Assembly: GCF_038446665.1 (NCBI RefSeq)
Contig: NZ_CP151802.1
Coordinates: 2,480,001-2,544,000, forward strand
Length of the DNA: 64,000 bases
From: Lysobacter sp. FW306-1B-D06B
GTDB taxonomy: Bacteria; Pseudomonadota; Gammaproteobacteria; Xanthomonadales; Xanthomonadaceae
Direction: 5' to 3'
Shown in pieces: positions 9,940 through 20,138 of the stretch. How positions within the stretch are numbered: position 1 is the first letter of the stretch; each line of letters begins with the position of its first letter. The notes beneath the pieces were generated by a model that had not been told where the DNA came from, searched no databases, and saw only the letters and a program-made list of their open reading frames with translations. The position numbers were made by a program, and so were the translations under genes.

Positions 9940-10038
9940 GGGATTCGTGATTCGGGATTCGTGATTCGTAGAAGCGAAGAGCGCGTCCCGGTCACGCAAG
10001 TTCCACCACGAATCACCAATCACGAATCACAAATCACG
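9940..10038 (+). repeat. Inverted pair of GATTCG-type tandem repeats between infB and rbfA
   Basis: The left arm (9940-9968) is made of GGGATTCGTGATTCG-like units. The right arm (10007-10038) has the complementary CGAATCAC units, so the two can pair around a 38-base centre. The right arm reaches the GTG start of rbfA and so forms part of its ribosome-binding region. The same family occurs at 60882-61025. Confidence 0.8.
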
Positions 10039-10409
10039 TGCCAGGCAAATCGTTCCATCGCACCGATCGCGTTTCCGCCCAGCTCCGCAGGGAGTTGGGC
10101 ACGCTGGTGCACGAGGCCGTGCGCGAGCACGGCCTGCCGTCAGTCAGCGTCTCCGACGTGGAGGTCTCGCGTGACCTCGCGCACGCCAAGGTGTTCGTCA
10201 CTGCGCTTCAGCAGGAACGTTCCAAAGAGGCCGTCAAGGCGCTGAAGGAACTGGCCCCGCAGATCCGCTTCCAGCTCGGCCGCGCGGTGAAGATGCGCCA
10301 CGTGCCCGAACTGCATTTCCACTACGACGATTCGGTCGATCGCGGCGAACGCATCGGCAACCTGCTGCGCGATACGCCGCGGGTCGCCGACACCGACGCC
10401 GACGAATGA
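10038..10409 (+). CDS. rbfA: Ribosome-binding factor A
   Basis: Cold-shock-type factor that binds the 30S subunit and matures the 5' end of 16S rRNA. The 123-residue product has the KH-like fold with the typical N-terminus (RTDRVSAQLRRELGTLV) and the conserved KMRHVPELHFHYDDS near the C-terminus. The GTG start at 10038 gives the normal length, and its upstream context is entirely repeat sequence, with no good Shine-Dalgarno. It lies between infB and truB as in most proteobacteria. Confidence 0.93.
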   Translation: MPGKSFHRTDRVSAQLRRELGTLVHEAVREHGLPSVSVSDVEVSRDLAHAKVFVTALQQERSKEAVKALKELAPQIRFQLGRAVKMRHVPELHFHYDDSVDRGERIGNLLRDTPRVADTDADE

Positions 10410-10411
10410 GC

Positions 10412-10434
10412 CGGCGCGGGAGCCTCCCGCGCCG
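10412..10434 (+). terminator. GC-rich hairpin after rbfA
   Basis: A perfect 10-bp stem (10412-10421 with 10425-10434) and a three-base loop directly after the rbfA stop, followed by the T/C-rich TTCGTCGTCTTTCTCC. It may be a weak terminator or a stabilising 3' structure. truB begins 132 bases later. Confidence 0.5.
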
Positions 10435-10565
10435 TTCGTCGTCTTTCTCCGTTTCCCATTGCCCTGGCCGCGGATCCCCCGCAGGATTCGCACGGCAGGC
10501 CGTCGTTGCGACCTTGTGATCGTGACGCGGTGACCGTGGCGACCAATGGACTCCCGCGACGATCC

Positions 10566-11522
10566 ATGACGAAAGCCAAGACGCGCTTCCGCCCGCTCGA
10601 CGGCATCCTGCTGCTCGACAAGCCGCAGGGCCTGAGCTCCAACCAGGCGCTGCAGCAGGCGCGCCACCTGTTCCGCGCCGAAAAGGGCGGGCACACCGGC
10701 AGCCTGGACCCGCTCGCCACCGGCCTGCTGCCGCTGTGTTTCGGCGAGGCGACGAAGATCGCCGGCTTGCTGCTCGGCTCGGCCAAGGCCTATGAGACGA
10801 CGGCCGTGCTCGGCCTGACCACCGACAGCGACGACGCCGACGGCGCGCCGCTGCTGGAACGTCCCGTGCCCGTCCTGGACGATGCCGCCATCGAGGCGGC
10901 GCTGGTCCCGCTGCGCGGCCCGATCCGCCAGCGTGCGCCCATCTATTCGGCCCTCAAGCAGGGCGGCGAGCCGCTCTACGCCAAAGCCCGCCGGGGCGAG
11001 TCCATCGAGGCGCCCGAGCGGGACGTTGTCGTACACCGCTTCGAACTCCTCGACCGTGACGGGCCCCGCCTGCGTCTGCACGTGGAGTGCGGCTCGGGCA
11101 CCTACGTTCGCAGCCTGGTCCGAGATCTCGGGGAAACCCTTGGCTGTGGCGCCCACGTCGCCACGCTGCGCCGGCTCTGGGTCGACCCCTTCCGCGCGCC
11201 GGCGATGCACACGCTGGAGTCGGTGCGTTCGCTGCTGGAAGAGGGCGGTGAGACAGCGCTGGAGGCGTGCCTGCTCCCCATCGAGGCCGGGCTGTCCCAG
11301 TTCCCCCGCGTCGAGCTGGAGGCGGAGGCCGCGCGTCGGCTGGGCATGGGCCAGGCCGTGGACTGCCCCGCGGGTGAAGAGGGGCTGGTCGCGGTGTTCG
11401 GGACCGATGGCCGCTGCCTGGGCATCGGCCAGCGTTCCGGGGAGCGGCTCGCGCCGCAGCGCCTGTTCCGCTGGGCGGCGCAGTCGGGCGAGCCTGAACA
11501 GGCGGCGCGATCGCCCGCGTGA
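10566..11522 (+). CDS. truB: tRNA pseudouridine(55) synthase TruB
   Basis: Converts U55 in the T loop of tRNAs to pseudouridine. The 318-residue product shows the catalytic motif [16 protein letters not shown] with Asp48, the same position as in E. coli, then [17 protein letters not shown] and the RNA-binding [17 protein letters not shown]. The ATG at 10566 is chosen because the conserved N-terminus ([15 protein letters not shown]) begins 10 residues later; an upstream in-frame start at 10506 would add 20 unconserved residues. The C-terminal PUA-like part is present. The next gene, rpsO, has its own promoter. Confidence 0.96.
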   Translation: MTKAKTRFRPLDGILLLDKPQGLSSNQALQQARHLFRAEKGGHTGSLDPLATGLLPLCFGEATKIAGLLLGSAKAYETTAVLGLTTDSDDADGAPLLERPVPVLDDAAIEAALVPLRGPIRQRAPIYSALKQGGEPLYAKARRGESIEAPERDVVVHRFELLDRDGPRLRLHVECGSGTYVRSLVRDLGETLGCGAHVATLRRLWVDPFRAPAMHTLESVRSLLEEGGETALEACLLPIEAGLSQFPRVELEAEAARRLGMGQAVDCPAGEEGLVAVFGTDGRCLGIGQRSGERLAPQRLFRWAAQSGEPEQAARSPA

Positions 11523-11576
11523 AGGCCGGTCTTCCCGCGAAAGACACTCGGGCGGGTCGCATTCGCGTGGGCCTGC

Positions 11577-11585
11577 TGTTACAAT
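11577..11585 (+). promoter_or_regulatory. Extended -10 promoter of rpsO
   Basis: TGTTACAAT is an extended -10 element (TGn followed by TACAAT at 11580-11585). A start near 11592 would give a leader of about 124 bases before rpsO, long enough for the S15 autoregulatory structure known in E. coli, although that fold cannot be confirmed by eye. No good -35 is visible. Confidence 0.55.
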
Positions 11586-11715
11586 TTCGTCGCTTTTCAA
11601 GCACCTAAGCAGTTCCCTTTCGCAACATCCCACAGCAAACGGCGGGCCAGGCGGTGCGTCGGCGCGGTTCATTCCGGTCGATTCGCTTCTGCAGGCCACG
11701 CATCACGAGGCAAAG

Positions 11716-11976
11716 ATGTCCATCGACACCAGCAAGATCATTGAAGACAACAAGCGCGGCGCCAACGACACCGGTTCGCCGGAAGTCCAGGTCGCCCTGC
11801 TGACCGCCCGCATCGAGCAGCTCACCGGCCACTTCAAGGTCCACAAGCAGGACCACCACAGCCGCCGCGGCCTGCTGCAGATGGTCAACCGTCGTCGCAG
11901 CCTGCTCGACTATCTCAAGCGCAAGGACCACGAGCGCTACAAGAGCCTGATCGAGAAACTCGGTCTGCGTCGCTAA
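11716..11976 (+). CDS. rpsO: 30S ribosomal protein S15
   Basis: Primary 16S rRNA-binding protein of the small subunit. The 86-residue product is the usual length; conserved stretches are [30 protein letters not shown] and the C-terminal [12 protein letters not shown]. The ATG at 11716 follows GAGGCAAAG and matches the family N-terminus; the frame stays open far upstream through truB but that is not coding. A strong terminator follows, then pnp, the common rpsO-pnp pairing. Confidence 0.97.
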   Translation: MSIDTSKIIEDNKRGANDTGSPEVQVALLTARIEQLTGHFKVHKQDHHSRRGLLQMVNRRRSLLDYLKRKDHERYKSLIEKLGLRR

Positions 11977-11987
11977 ACGCAATACCC

Positions 11988-12021
11988 ACCGCGGCGCAGC
12001 GATGCGCCGCGGTTCGTTTTT
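11988..12021 (+). terminator. Rho-independent terminator between rpsO and pnp
   Basis: An 11-bp stem (11988-11998 with 12003-12013) has a GCGA tetraloop and the tail TTCGTTTTTG. It would end most rpsO transcripts and limit readthrough into pnp, as in the E. coli rpsO-pnp region. Confidence 0.85.
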
Positions 12022-12036
12022 GAGGTTGGCTGCACC

Positions 12037-12109
12037 GGTACGGCGCCTGGCGTGCGTACCAAGTTGAAGTTCGCATTACCCGGTACGGCGCACAGCACGC
12101 CCCGTACCG
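12037..12109 (+). promoter_or_regulatory. pnp leader with two related hairpins
   Basis: Two stems built on the same sequence lie in the pnp leader. The first pairs GGTACG (12037-12042) with CGTACC (12055-12060). The second pairs CGGTACGG (12081-12088) with CCGTACCG (12102-12109). Because the arms share GGTACG they could also pair with each other in alternative folds. In E. coli the pnp leader hairpin is cut by RNase III and mediates autocontrol by PNPase; a similar role is inferred here from position only. Confidence 0.45.
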
Positions 12110-12238
12110 TCTGAGGTCGGCGGGCATCGGACGCAACGCGTCCGCCGCATGACCATCCGAATTCAGGCCGCATCGTCGGCCGGCCGGAGCGGGGCAGGGG
12201 CCCCGACCGGAACGCATCAGAAACGACAGGAACCCAAC

Positions 12239-14347
<2,109 letters not shown>

Positions 14348-14386
14348 GCCGCGCGCGTATCCCTTCGGCGACATCGCCGGATCTTG

Positions 14387-14416
14387 AAAAAGCGGGCTTC
14401 GGCCCGCTTTTTCTTT
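14387..14416 (+). terminator. Rho-independent terminator of pnp
   Basis: An 11-bp stem (14387-14397 with 14402-14412) with a TTCG tetraloop, A-tract on the 5' side and T-tract on the 3' side. It ends the translation/RNA-decay gene block. Confidence 0.9.
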
Positions 14417-14469
14417 GCGTCCGGTTTCCCGCGGCGCCCCGGTCTTCGCGCGCGCGCCCGGCGTCTTGC

Positions 14470-14475
14470 TAGGCT
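14470..14475 (+). promoter_or_regulatory. Extended -10 element (TAGGCT) of the DUF5671 gene
   Basis: CTTGCTAGGCT occurs here and, identically, before both divergent genes at 36864 and 36960, always just upstream of a start codon. TGC-TAGGCT fits an extended -10. Here a 30-base leader with GGAAAGG separates it from the ATG. Confidence 0.45.
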
Positions 14476-14505
14476 TGCCCCCGTCCAACACGGAAAGGGC
14501 AGGCA

Positions 14506-15144
14506 ATGGCATCGGGATCGCAGGAACTGGAACGCTTCGTCCATGAAGCGCTGGTGCGCGGGGAATCCAAGGAGTCCATCGCGCGGGCATTGTCGGCGGC
14601 GGGATGGCGTGACGAGCAGACGCGCGGCGTGCTCGACACCTACGCCGACGTGCCTTACGTCGTGCCGGTGCCGCGACCGCGCGCCTCGGTCTCCGCGCGC
14701 GAGGCGTTTCTGTACCTGGTGATGTTCGTCGCGCTGTATTTCACGGCCTGGCATCTGGGCAGCCTGCTGTTCGACCTGATCAACCGCGCCTGGCCCGATC
14801 CGGCCGACACCATCGCCTGGCGACTCGACAGCTCGATCCGCTGGTCCGCCGCGACGCTTATCATCACCTTCCCGGTCTTTGCTTACGTCGCCCACTACGT
14901 GGCCCGCGACGTGGCCCGCCATCCGATCAAGCGGCTCTCGCCCGTGCGGCGCTGGCTGACGTACCTGACGTTGTTCGTGGCGGCGACGGTCCTGATCTGC
15001 GACATGACCACCCTGGTCTTCAACCTGCTGGGCGGCGAACTGAGCACGCGCTTCGTGCTGAAGGTGCTGGTGGTGGCGGTGATCGCCGGCAGCGCGTTCG
15101 CCTGGTACCTGCACGACCTGCGTCGCGAAGAGGTGGACGCATGA
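14506..15144 (+). CDS. DUF5671 domain membrane protein
   Basis: A 212-residue inner-membrane protein of unknown function. The N-terminal 50 residues look like a small helical domain (EALVRGESKESIARALSAAG) that resembles a short-chain binding module. The rest contains about four transmembrane helices, including LYLVMFVALYFTAWHLGSLLF, typical of DUF5671. GGAAAGG precedes the ATG. It overlaps the next gene by four bases (ATGA), so the two are translated together. Confidence 0.75.
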   Translation: MASGSQELERFVHEALVRGESKESIARALSAAGWRDEQTRGVLDTYADVPYVVPVPRPRASVSAREAFLYLVMFVALYFTAWHLGSLLFDLINRAWPDPADTIAWRLDSSIRWSAATLIITFPVFAYVAHYVARDVARHPIKRLSPVRRWLTYLTLFVAATVLICDMTTLVFNLLGGELSTRFVLKVLVVAVIAGSAFAWYLHDLRREEVDA

Positions 15145-15560
15145 GCGCCGCAGCGGGACGCTGGCTGCTGGTCGGGGCAGGCGTGGTGGTTGCGGGGGCG
15201 GTGATCGCGGCGATCGTGGCGATCGGAACGCCGGCGCAGCAGCGGCTGTTGCGGCAGGACGAACGACGCGAACGCGACCTGATCAGCCTGAAGGTGGACA
15301 TCGAAATCTGGGCCGAGCGGAACGAGGCGCTGCCGCCGAATTTGTCCGCGCTGGCTCGCCCCGGCTCGCGTCCGGCGATGCGCGATCCCTTCACGTCGCG
15401 GCCGTACGAATACGAAGTGCTGGGCGCCCGTCGCTACCGGCTGTGCGCGATGTTCGATAGCGACACGGCCGAGCGGGACGTGGGCGGCCAGTGGCGGCAC
15501 CCGCGTGGGAGGCAGTGCTTCGACCTGAAGCTTCCCGATCCGGCGAAGGTCGAGCCCTGA
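15141..15560 (+). CDS. Small membrane-anchored protein, partner of the DUF5671 protein
   Basis: I do not recognise a family. The 139-residue product has one N-terminal transmembrane helix (LLVGAGVVVAGAVIAAIVAIG) followed by a soluble domain with a pilin-like or pseudopilin-like look: a charged helix (ERDLISLKVDIEIWAE), LPPNLSAL and a DPFTSRPYEYEVL segment similar to the calcium-binding end of type II secretion pseudopilins. It overlaps the preceding gene by ATGA, which suggests a two-gene membrane unit. Confidence 0.7.
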   Translation: MSAAAGRWLLVGAGVVVAGAVIAAIVAIGTPAQQRLLRQDERRERDLISLKVDIEIWAERNEALPPNLSALARPGSRPAMRDPFTSRPYEYEVLGARRYRLCAMFDSDTAERDVGGQWRHPRGRQCFDLKLPDPAKVEP

Positions 15561-15610
15561 CGGGCAGGGACATCGGACGGCCCAGCATCGCCGCTCGAGC
15601 GGGCGGTGGA

Positions 15611-15637
15611 TGTCACGGATCCCGTCCTTCGTCCGTC
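15611..15637 (+). promoter_or_regulatory. ECF41-type promoter before the sigma factor gene
   Basis: TGTCACG (15611-15617) and CGTC (15634-15637) are separated by exactly 16 bases, matching the known ECF41 target promoter TGTCACA-16 bp-CGTC with one mismatch. It lies 33 bases before the sigma gene, so the factor probably controls its own gene. Confidence 0.7.
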
Positions 15638-15670
15638 CTTGAAAGTAGGCTTCCCCGATTCGACTCCCCC

Positions 15671-16540
15671 ATGTCCGCCACGCCCGACACCGCCTTCGAA
15701 ACCCACCGCCCGCGCCTGTTCGCGCTGGCGTACCGGCTGCTGGGCAGCCGCAGCGACGCCGAGGAGGTCGTCCAGGACGCCTGGCTGCGCTGGCACCAGG
15801 CCGACCGCTCGGAGATCCGCGACCTGGAGGCGTGGCTGGTCACGGCCACCACGCGGCTGGGCATCGACCGCCTGCGCCAGGCGCGCAAGGAGCGCGAGGT
15901 CTACCCGGGCCCCTGGCTGCCGGAGCCGTTGACCATCGACGACACGCCCGGCCCGGAGCAGCAGGCCGACATCGCCGGGCAGGTTTCGCTGGCCTATCTC
16001 GCCGTGCTCGAGAAGCTCGGCCCCGAAGAGCGCGCCGCGTTCCTGCTCAAGGACGTGTTCGATTACGACTACCCGCAAATCGCCGAACTGCTCGGACACA
16101 CCGAGGCGAACTGCCGGCAGATGGTGAGCCGCGCACGCACGCGCGTGCAAAGCGATCGCCAGCGTTTCAGCGTCGAACCGGACATGCACCGGCGCATGCT
16201 CGAACGCTTCATGCACGCCATGCAGCACGGCGATCGCGACGCCATCGTCGCGCTGCTGCGCGCCGACGCGCGCATGGTGGCCGACGGTGGCGGCAAGGCC
16301 ACGGCGGTCGCGCGTCCTCTGGAGAGCGCGCAGCGCATCGCGGATCTTTTCTGGGCCGTCGCGCGCCGCACCGAAGGCCTGGCCGACCTGCACCTGGGCC
16401 ACGTCAACGGCGAGCCGGCACTGCTGCGCTTCGAGAACGGCGTGCTGCATTCGATCATCACCGTCTCGCTCGATGACGAAGGCCGCATCGACCAGGTGCT
16501 GTCGGTGCTCAACCCCGACAAGCTGCGTGCATTGCACTAG
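15671..16540 (+). CDS. ECF41 family RNA polymerase sigma factor (SigJ-like)
   Basis: Extracytoplasmic-function sigma factor of 289 residues whose regulation is built into a C-terminal SnoaL-like extension rather than a separate anti-sigma factor. Sigma-2 is at about 10-75 (AYRLLGSRSDAEEVVQDAW), sigma-4 at about 105-160 (ERAAFLLKDVFDYDYPQIAELL). The two ECF41 marks are present: WLPEPL in the linker (82-87) and DGGGK in the extension (205-209). The ATG at 15671 fits the family N-terminus. The usual ECF41 partner, a carboxymuconolactone decarboxylase family gene, follows after 91 bases with the same promoter motif. Confidence 0.92.
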   Translation: MSATPDTAFETHRPRLFALAYRLLGSRSDAEEVVQDAWLRWHQADRSEIRDLEAWLVTATTRLGIDRLRQARKEREVYPGPWLPEPLTIDDTPGPEQQADIAGQVSLAYLAVLEKLGPEERAAFLLKDVFDYDYPQIAELLGHTEANCRQMVSRARTRVQSDRQRFSVEPDMHRRMLERFMHAMQHGDRDAIVALLRADARMVADGGGKATAVARPLESAQRIADLFWAVARRTEGLADLHLGHVNGEPALLRFENGVLHSIITVSLDDEGRIDQVLSVLNPDKLRALH

Positions 16541-16558
16541 GAAATCGTTCGCCTGGGT

Positions 16559-16585
16559 TGTCACAGGACGGAGCCCACGCTCGTC
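16559..16585 (+). promoter_or_regulatory. ECF41-type promoter before the carboxymuconolactone decarboxylase gene
   Basis: TGTCACA (16559-16565), 16 bases, CGTC (16582-16585): a perfect match to the published ECF41 target consensus, 46 bases before the start of the target gene. Confidence 0.85.
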
Positions 16586-16631
16586 CTTGTACATGAAGCG
16601 GCCGTCGTGGCCGCCAACATGAGAGACGACC

Positions 16632-17081
16632 ATGAACGCTGCCACCCATATCGACTACACCGTCCACGCCTCGGAGGCTTTCCAGCATCTGCTCAAGCTC
16701 AGCACCGGCCTGCACAAGGGCCCGCTGGGCAGCAAGCTGGTCGAGCTGGTCTCGCTGCGCGTGTCGCAGATCAACGGCTGCGTGTACTGCCTGGACATGC
16801 ATTGCGTGCTGCTGCGCAAGATGGGCGAAAGCCAGCGCAAGCTCGACACGCTGGCCGCGTGGCGCGAGAGCCCGCTGTTCGACGCGCGCGAGCGCGCCGC
16901 GCTGGGCTGGGCCGAAACGCTCAACGCCATCGGTGCCGCGCAGGTGCCGGACGAGGCGCTGGAACAGGTGCGCGCGCACTTCGACGAGCGTGAGCTGTCC
17001 GAGCTGACCTTCGCCGTCGCCGCGATCCGCGCCTGGAACGTGCTCAACGTCGGTCTGCGCAAGCCGCTGCCGGAGGCCTAA
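16632..17081 (+). CDS. Carboxymuconolactone decarboxylase / AhpD-like family protein
   Basis: A 149-residue all-helical protein of the CMD/AhpD family, probably a thiol-based peroxidase-like or redox enzyme. The catalytic-type motif CVYCLDMH is present (Cys50, Cys53, His57), as in AhpD-like alkylhydroperoxidases. GAGAG precedes the ATG. It is the standard neighbour and target of ECF41 sigma factors, and its promoter match is perfect. The natural substrate cannot be read from the sequence. Confidence 0.88.
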   Translation: MNAATHIDYTVHASEAFQHLLKLSTGLHKGPLGSKLVELVSLRVSQINGCVYCLDMHCVLLRKMGESQRKLDTLAAWRESPLFDARERAALGWAETLNAIGAAQVPDEALEQVRAHFDERELSELTFAVAAIRAWNVLNVGLRKPLPEA

Positions 17082-17095
17082 GCCGCGAGGCAGTT

Positions 17096-17124
17096 CTTCC
17101 TCCCCCTGCGAGCAGGGGGAGGGA
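17096..17124. terminator. Bidirectional hairpin between convergent genes
   Basis: A perfect 10-bp stem, CCTCCCCCTG (17099-17108) with 17113-17122 around a CGAG loop, extended on both sides by weaker pairs. It lies between the ends of the CMD gene and the oppositely oriented kinase gene, and would serve both. Confidence 0.65.
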
Positions 17125-17126
17125 GA

Positions 17127-18398
17127 TCAGTTCCCCATCCGCAACGTCGTCGTGGTGCCGCGGCCTTCGTCCGAAGCGATGTCGAGCTTCCAGCCCAGGT
17201 GTTCGCACAGTCGCGAGATGAGATCCAGGCCGATGCCGCCGCCGTCGCGTCCGCCGCCGCGCGCGACGCGTGCATAGATCTGCGCGATTTCCTCCGGCGT
17301 CATGCCGTGGCCCGGATCGTCGATGATCACCGTTGCCGGCGTCTCCAGCCGGATCGTGATGCGCCCGCGATCGCTGTGCTCGATCGCGTTGCGCAGCAGA
17401 TTGCCGATGGCCGCCTGCACGATGGGCAGCGGCGCCAGGATCTCGCACGCGGGCAGGGCGACGATGTCGAGGCGAAGGTCCTTGTCGCGCGTGAGGTGGC
17501 GATGGTCCTCGACGATCTCGGGAATCAGCTGATCCAGCTCGACGCGATCGTTCGAACGCGCCAGTCGCGCGGGATCCTTCGCCAGCACCAGCAGCAGCGA
17601 GACCAGTTGCTCCACCTCGCGCGTGGTGCGCTGGATGCGCATGAGCTGGCCGCGCACGGCGTCGGGCAAGTGCGGTTGCTGCAAGGCGTTCTCCGCCGCG
17701 CCGCCGATCACCGCCACGGGTGTGCGCAGCTCGTGGCTGGCGCTGTCGATGAACACGCGCTCGCGTTCGACGAAGCGGTCATTGCGCTGCAGGTAGTCGT
17801 TGAGCGCGTCGGCGATCACCACCAGCTCGGAACTGGCCGACGGCGACGCGTGGATGCGCTGCCCCGACTGGTCGGGACGCAGTGCCGCGATAGCCTGCGC
17901 CATGTCGCGAAGGGGGCGGACGAGGCGGTTCACACTCCAGGCGATGGCGATGCCGAGCAGCGCGATCAAGGTCACAGCGGAGCCGACGACCGTCAGGCCC
18001 ATGTCGAACTCGCGTTCCTCCAGGTCGGTGATGTCCAGGGCGAGGATCAGCGGACGTCCATCGACTTGGCGCACTAGCGCGACGCGCTCCACGCCGTCGA
18101 GGATGATCTCGTCGTACACGCCCGGCGCGACGCCGCGCAGCGGTGCGGGCACATCGCGCGGATCGCGTCCGTCGTAGAGCGCGATGCTGCGCGTGTTCGT
18201 CCAGCGGTAACCGGGGTCCTGTCGGCGCAGTTCGAGCAGATGGTCCATTTCCGAATCGAGCAGCGTCTGCCAGACCAGCCGTTCGGCGTGTTCGTTGACC
18301 ACGAAACCGTGCACGACCACCGCGACGCTCAACACCACCACATAGCCGAACAACGCCAGCAGGATGCGCCGGCGCAGGCCGGACCGGGTCTTGCTCAT
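17127..18398 (-). CDS. Sensor histidine kinase, probably controlling lipid A modification
   Basis: Inner-membrane kinase of 423 residues. A helix at about 12-32 and another at about 135-157 flank a periplasmic sensor region of about 100 residues; a HAMP-like segment follows. The H-box SHELRTPV has His222, then N-box NLLRNAIEHS, and G boxes DDPGHGM and GGIGLDL. Its start overlaps the end of the response regulator gene by four bases, so the pair is one operon. The divergent neighbours are a PAP2 phosphatase and an EptA-type transferase, which suggests a PmrB/BasS-like role; the actual stimulus is unknown. Confidence 0.88.
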   Translation of the reverse strand: MSKTRSGLRRRILLALFGYVVVLSVAVVVHGFVVNEHAERLVWQTLLDSEMDHLLELRRQDPGYRWTNTRSIALYDGRDPRDVPAPLRGVAPGVYDEIILDGVERVALVRQVDGRPLILALDITDLEEREFDMGLTVVGSAVTLIALLGIAIAWSVNRLVRPLRDMAQAIAALRPDQSGQRIHASPSASSELVVIADALNDYLQRNDRFVERERVFIDSASHELRTPVAVIGGAAENALQQPHLPDAVRGQLMRIQRTTREVEQLVSLLLVLAKDPARLARSNDRVELDQLIPEIVEDHRHLTRDKDLRLDIVALPACEILAPLPIVQAAIGNLLRNAIEHSDRGRITIRLETPATVIIDDPGHGMTPEEIAQIYARVARGGGRDGGGIGLDLISRLCEHLGWKLDIASDEGRGTTTTLRMGN

Positions 18399-19102
18399 TG
18401 CAGCGCTTCCTGCTCATTGGAGGAGGTGCTGGCCGATGCGACGATGCGATAGCCCACGCGCGGCAAGGTCTGGATCAGCTTCACCGGGAACGGGCCGTCG
18501 ACGCTGCGCCGAAGTTCGTAGATGTGCGAGCGGAGCATGTCGCCGTCGGGCGGGTCGTCGCCCCACAGCGCGTGTTCGAGACGGTCGCGCGTGACCGCCG
18601 CCGGACTGGCCAGCATCAGCGTTTCCAGCAGCTTGCGGCACGCCGGGTAGAGGTGCAGCAGGCGTCCATCGCGCGTGACCTCCAGCGTGCCCGTGTCCAG
18701 GCGCAGGTCGCCGACCTGCAGCACCTTGTTGCGGCCGCGCCCGCGCGCGCGCGCGACCAGTGCCTCCAGCCGCACTTCCAGCTCGGGCAGATGGAAGGGT
18801 TTGGTGAGGTAGTCGTCGGCGCCGGCGCGGAAGCCGGCGATCTTGTCGGGCAGTTCGTCGCGCGCGGTGAGCATCAGCACCGGCGTGTCGCGCCCGGCTT
18901 CGCGCAGGCGGCTGAGCACTTCGCGGCCATCCATGCGCGGCAGCATCCAGTCCAGCACGATGACGTCGAATTCCATCGTGATCGCCAGGTGCAGCCCGGT
19001 GGGGCCGTCGGGCGCGGCATCGAGCGTGTAGCCGCGCGCGTCGAAGTACTCGAACAGGTTGGCGACCAGGTTGTGGTTGTCTTCAACGACCAGCACGCGC
19101 AT
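18395..19102 (-). CDS. OmpR-family response regulator
   Basis: A 235-residue DNA-binding regulator, partner of the adjacent kinase. The receiver domain has the acidic pair ED at 7-8, the phospho-acceptor Asp51 in VIVLDWMLPRMDG and Lys in LTKPF. The C-terminal winged helix is at about 135-225 (DRLEHALWGDDPPDGDMLRSHI). It is transcribed away from the PAP2-eptA pair across a 217-base gap (19103-19319) in which no strong promoter is evident. The function is inferred to be PmrA/BasR-like from context only. Confidence 0.9.
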   Translation of the reverse strand: MRVLVVEDNHNLVANLFEYFDARGYTLDAAPDGPTGLHLAITMEFDVIVLDWMLPRMDGREVLSRLREAGRDTPVLMLTARDELPDKIAGFRAGADDYLTKPFHLPELEVRLEALVARARGRGRNKVLQVGDLRLDTGTLEVTRDGRLLHLYPACRKLLETLMLASPAAVTRDRLEHALWGDDPPDGDMLRSHIYELRRSVDGPFPVKLIQTLPRVGYRIVASASTSSNEQEALQ

Positions 19103-19319
19103 GGGCGATCCGTCCTCGGCGATTCACGGCGCGGGCGCGCCGAGGCGGCATTGTGCGCCTTCGCGCGTGGGAATCCTGTCGGAGTCCGATGCCGCGCCCT
19201 GATCGCGAAACGACGCATGAACGGCGATGTGCCGTGGCCGCGAAGTCCGACCGGTTTCCGACGACGCGCCCCCGAGCATTCGCACCGTTCCCGGCCATCG
19301 GCCCTCGATGCGTGCAGTC

Positions 19320-20138
19320 ATGATCAGCGTGTTTTCCCTCGGCACTTCCGGCATCGCGCCGGTTCCGCGACCCACCCCGCGTTCCGCCTTGCCCAGCCTT
19401 CAACCCGGCGACGGTCCGCGTCTGGTGTGGACGCATGCGGTGCTGCCGGCGTTGCTGGTCGCCGCGCTGCTGGCGCTGGCGATGGCAGGCGGTGGCGATC
19501 AGTGGCTGGCCGATCGGTTGTACGCGCTGCAGGGTGGGCACTGGGTCCTGCGGGACGCCTTCCTGACGCAGGGTATCGCGCACCGCGCGGGGCGCGACGT
19601 TGGCATCGCACTGTGGCTGACGCTGCTGGTGGCGTGGGTGGTTTCGCAACGACGCGACGCCTGGTCGCACCTGCGCGATCCGCTGGCGTACCTGCTCGTC
19701 GCCACTGCGCTGTCGATGCTGTGCGTGGCGTGGATCAAGTCCTGGTCGAACATGGACTGCCCGTGGGACCTGCTGCGCTACGGCGGCGATCGTCCCTACA
19801 TCGGACTGTGGACGGTGCGGCCGGTGGGCCTGCCGCGCGGCGCGTGCTTTCCCGCCGGTCACGCCAGCGGTGGATATGCGTGGTTCGCGTTGTACTTCTT
19901 CTTCGGCGCGGTGCGGCCGCGCTGGCGCTGGGCCGGGTTGGCGATCGGATTCGCGGCCGGTCTGATGTTCGGCATCGCGCAACAGCTGCGCGGCGCGCAT
20001 TTCGTCTCGCACGACATCGGCACGGCGGCGATCTGCTGGGCGGTGTCGCTGGCGACGTGGTGGGCGTTCCGACCGCGCCTGGTGCGGGCGCGTTGGCTCG
20101 CGGCCGGCCTCGGCACGCAGTCGGGAGCGGCGGCATGA
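19320..20138 (+). CDS. PAP2 family phosphatase, inner membrane
   Basis: Membrane phosphatase of the PAP2 superfamily with several transmembrane helices; it is likely to act on lipid A or another isoprenoid or lipid phosphate. The three family motifs are visible: K-SWSNMDCPWDLLRY (K-x6-RP-like), CFPAGHASGG (PSGH-like) and RGAHFVSHD (SR-x5-H-x3-D-like). The start is uncertain: ATG 19320 is preferred, ATG 19308 is also in frame. It overlaps eptA by ATGA, so both are translated together. LpxE-like dephosphorylation next to a phosphoethanolamine transferase is a recurring pairing. Confidence 0.85.
   Translation: MISVFSLGTSGIAPVPRPTPRSALPSLQPGDGPRLVWTHAVLPALLVAALLALAMAGGGDQWLADRLYALQGGHWVLRDAFLTQGIAHRAGRDVGIALWLTLLVAWVVSQRRDAWSHLRDPLAYLLVATALSMLCVAWIKSWSNMDCPWDLLRYGGDRPYIGLWTVRPVGLPRGACFPAGHASGGYAWFALYFFFGAVRPRWRWAGLAIGFAAGLMFGIAQQLRGAHFVSHDIGTAAICWAVSLATWWAFRPRLVRARWLAAGLGTQSGAAA

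Noticed and set aside
7068..10019. Open frame of almost 1000 codons antisense to nusA-infB
   Set aside because: The plus-strand frames are textbook NusA and IF-2; the antisense product has only His/Asp/Leu low-complexity sequence.
10882..11715. Upstream extension of rpsO into the truB region
   Set aside because: The frame is open by chance; S15 starts at 11716 with the family N-terminus, and a promoter lies at 11577-11585.
18398..20134. Upstream extension of eptA over the two-component genes
   Set aside because: The first 579 codons are antisense to the response regulator and out of frame with PAP2; EptA homology begins at 20135.
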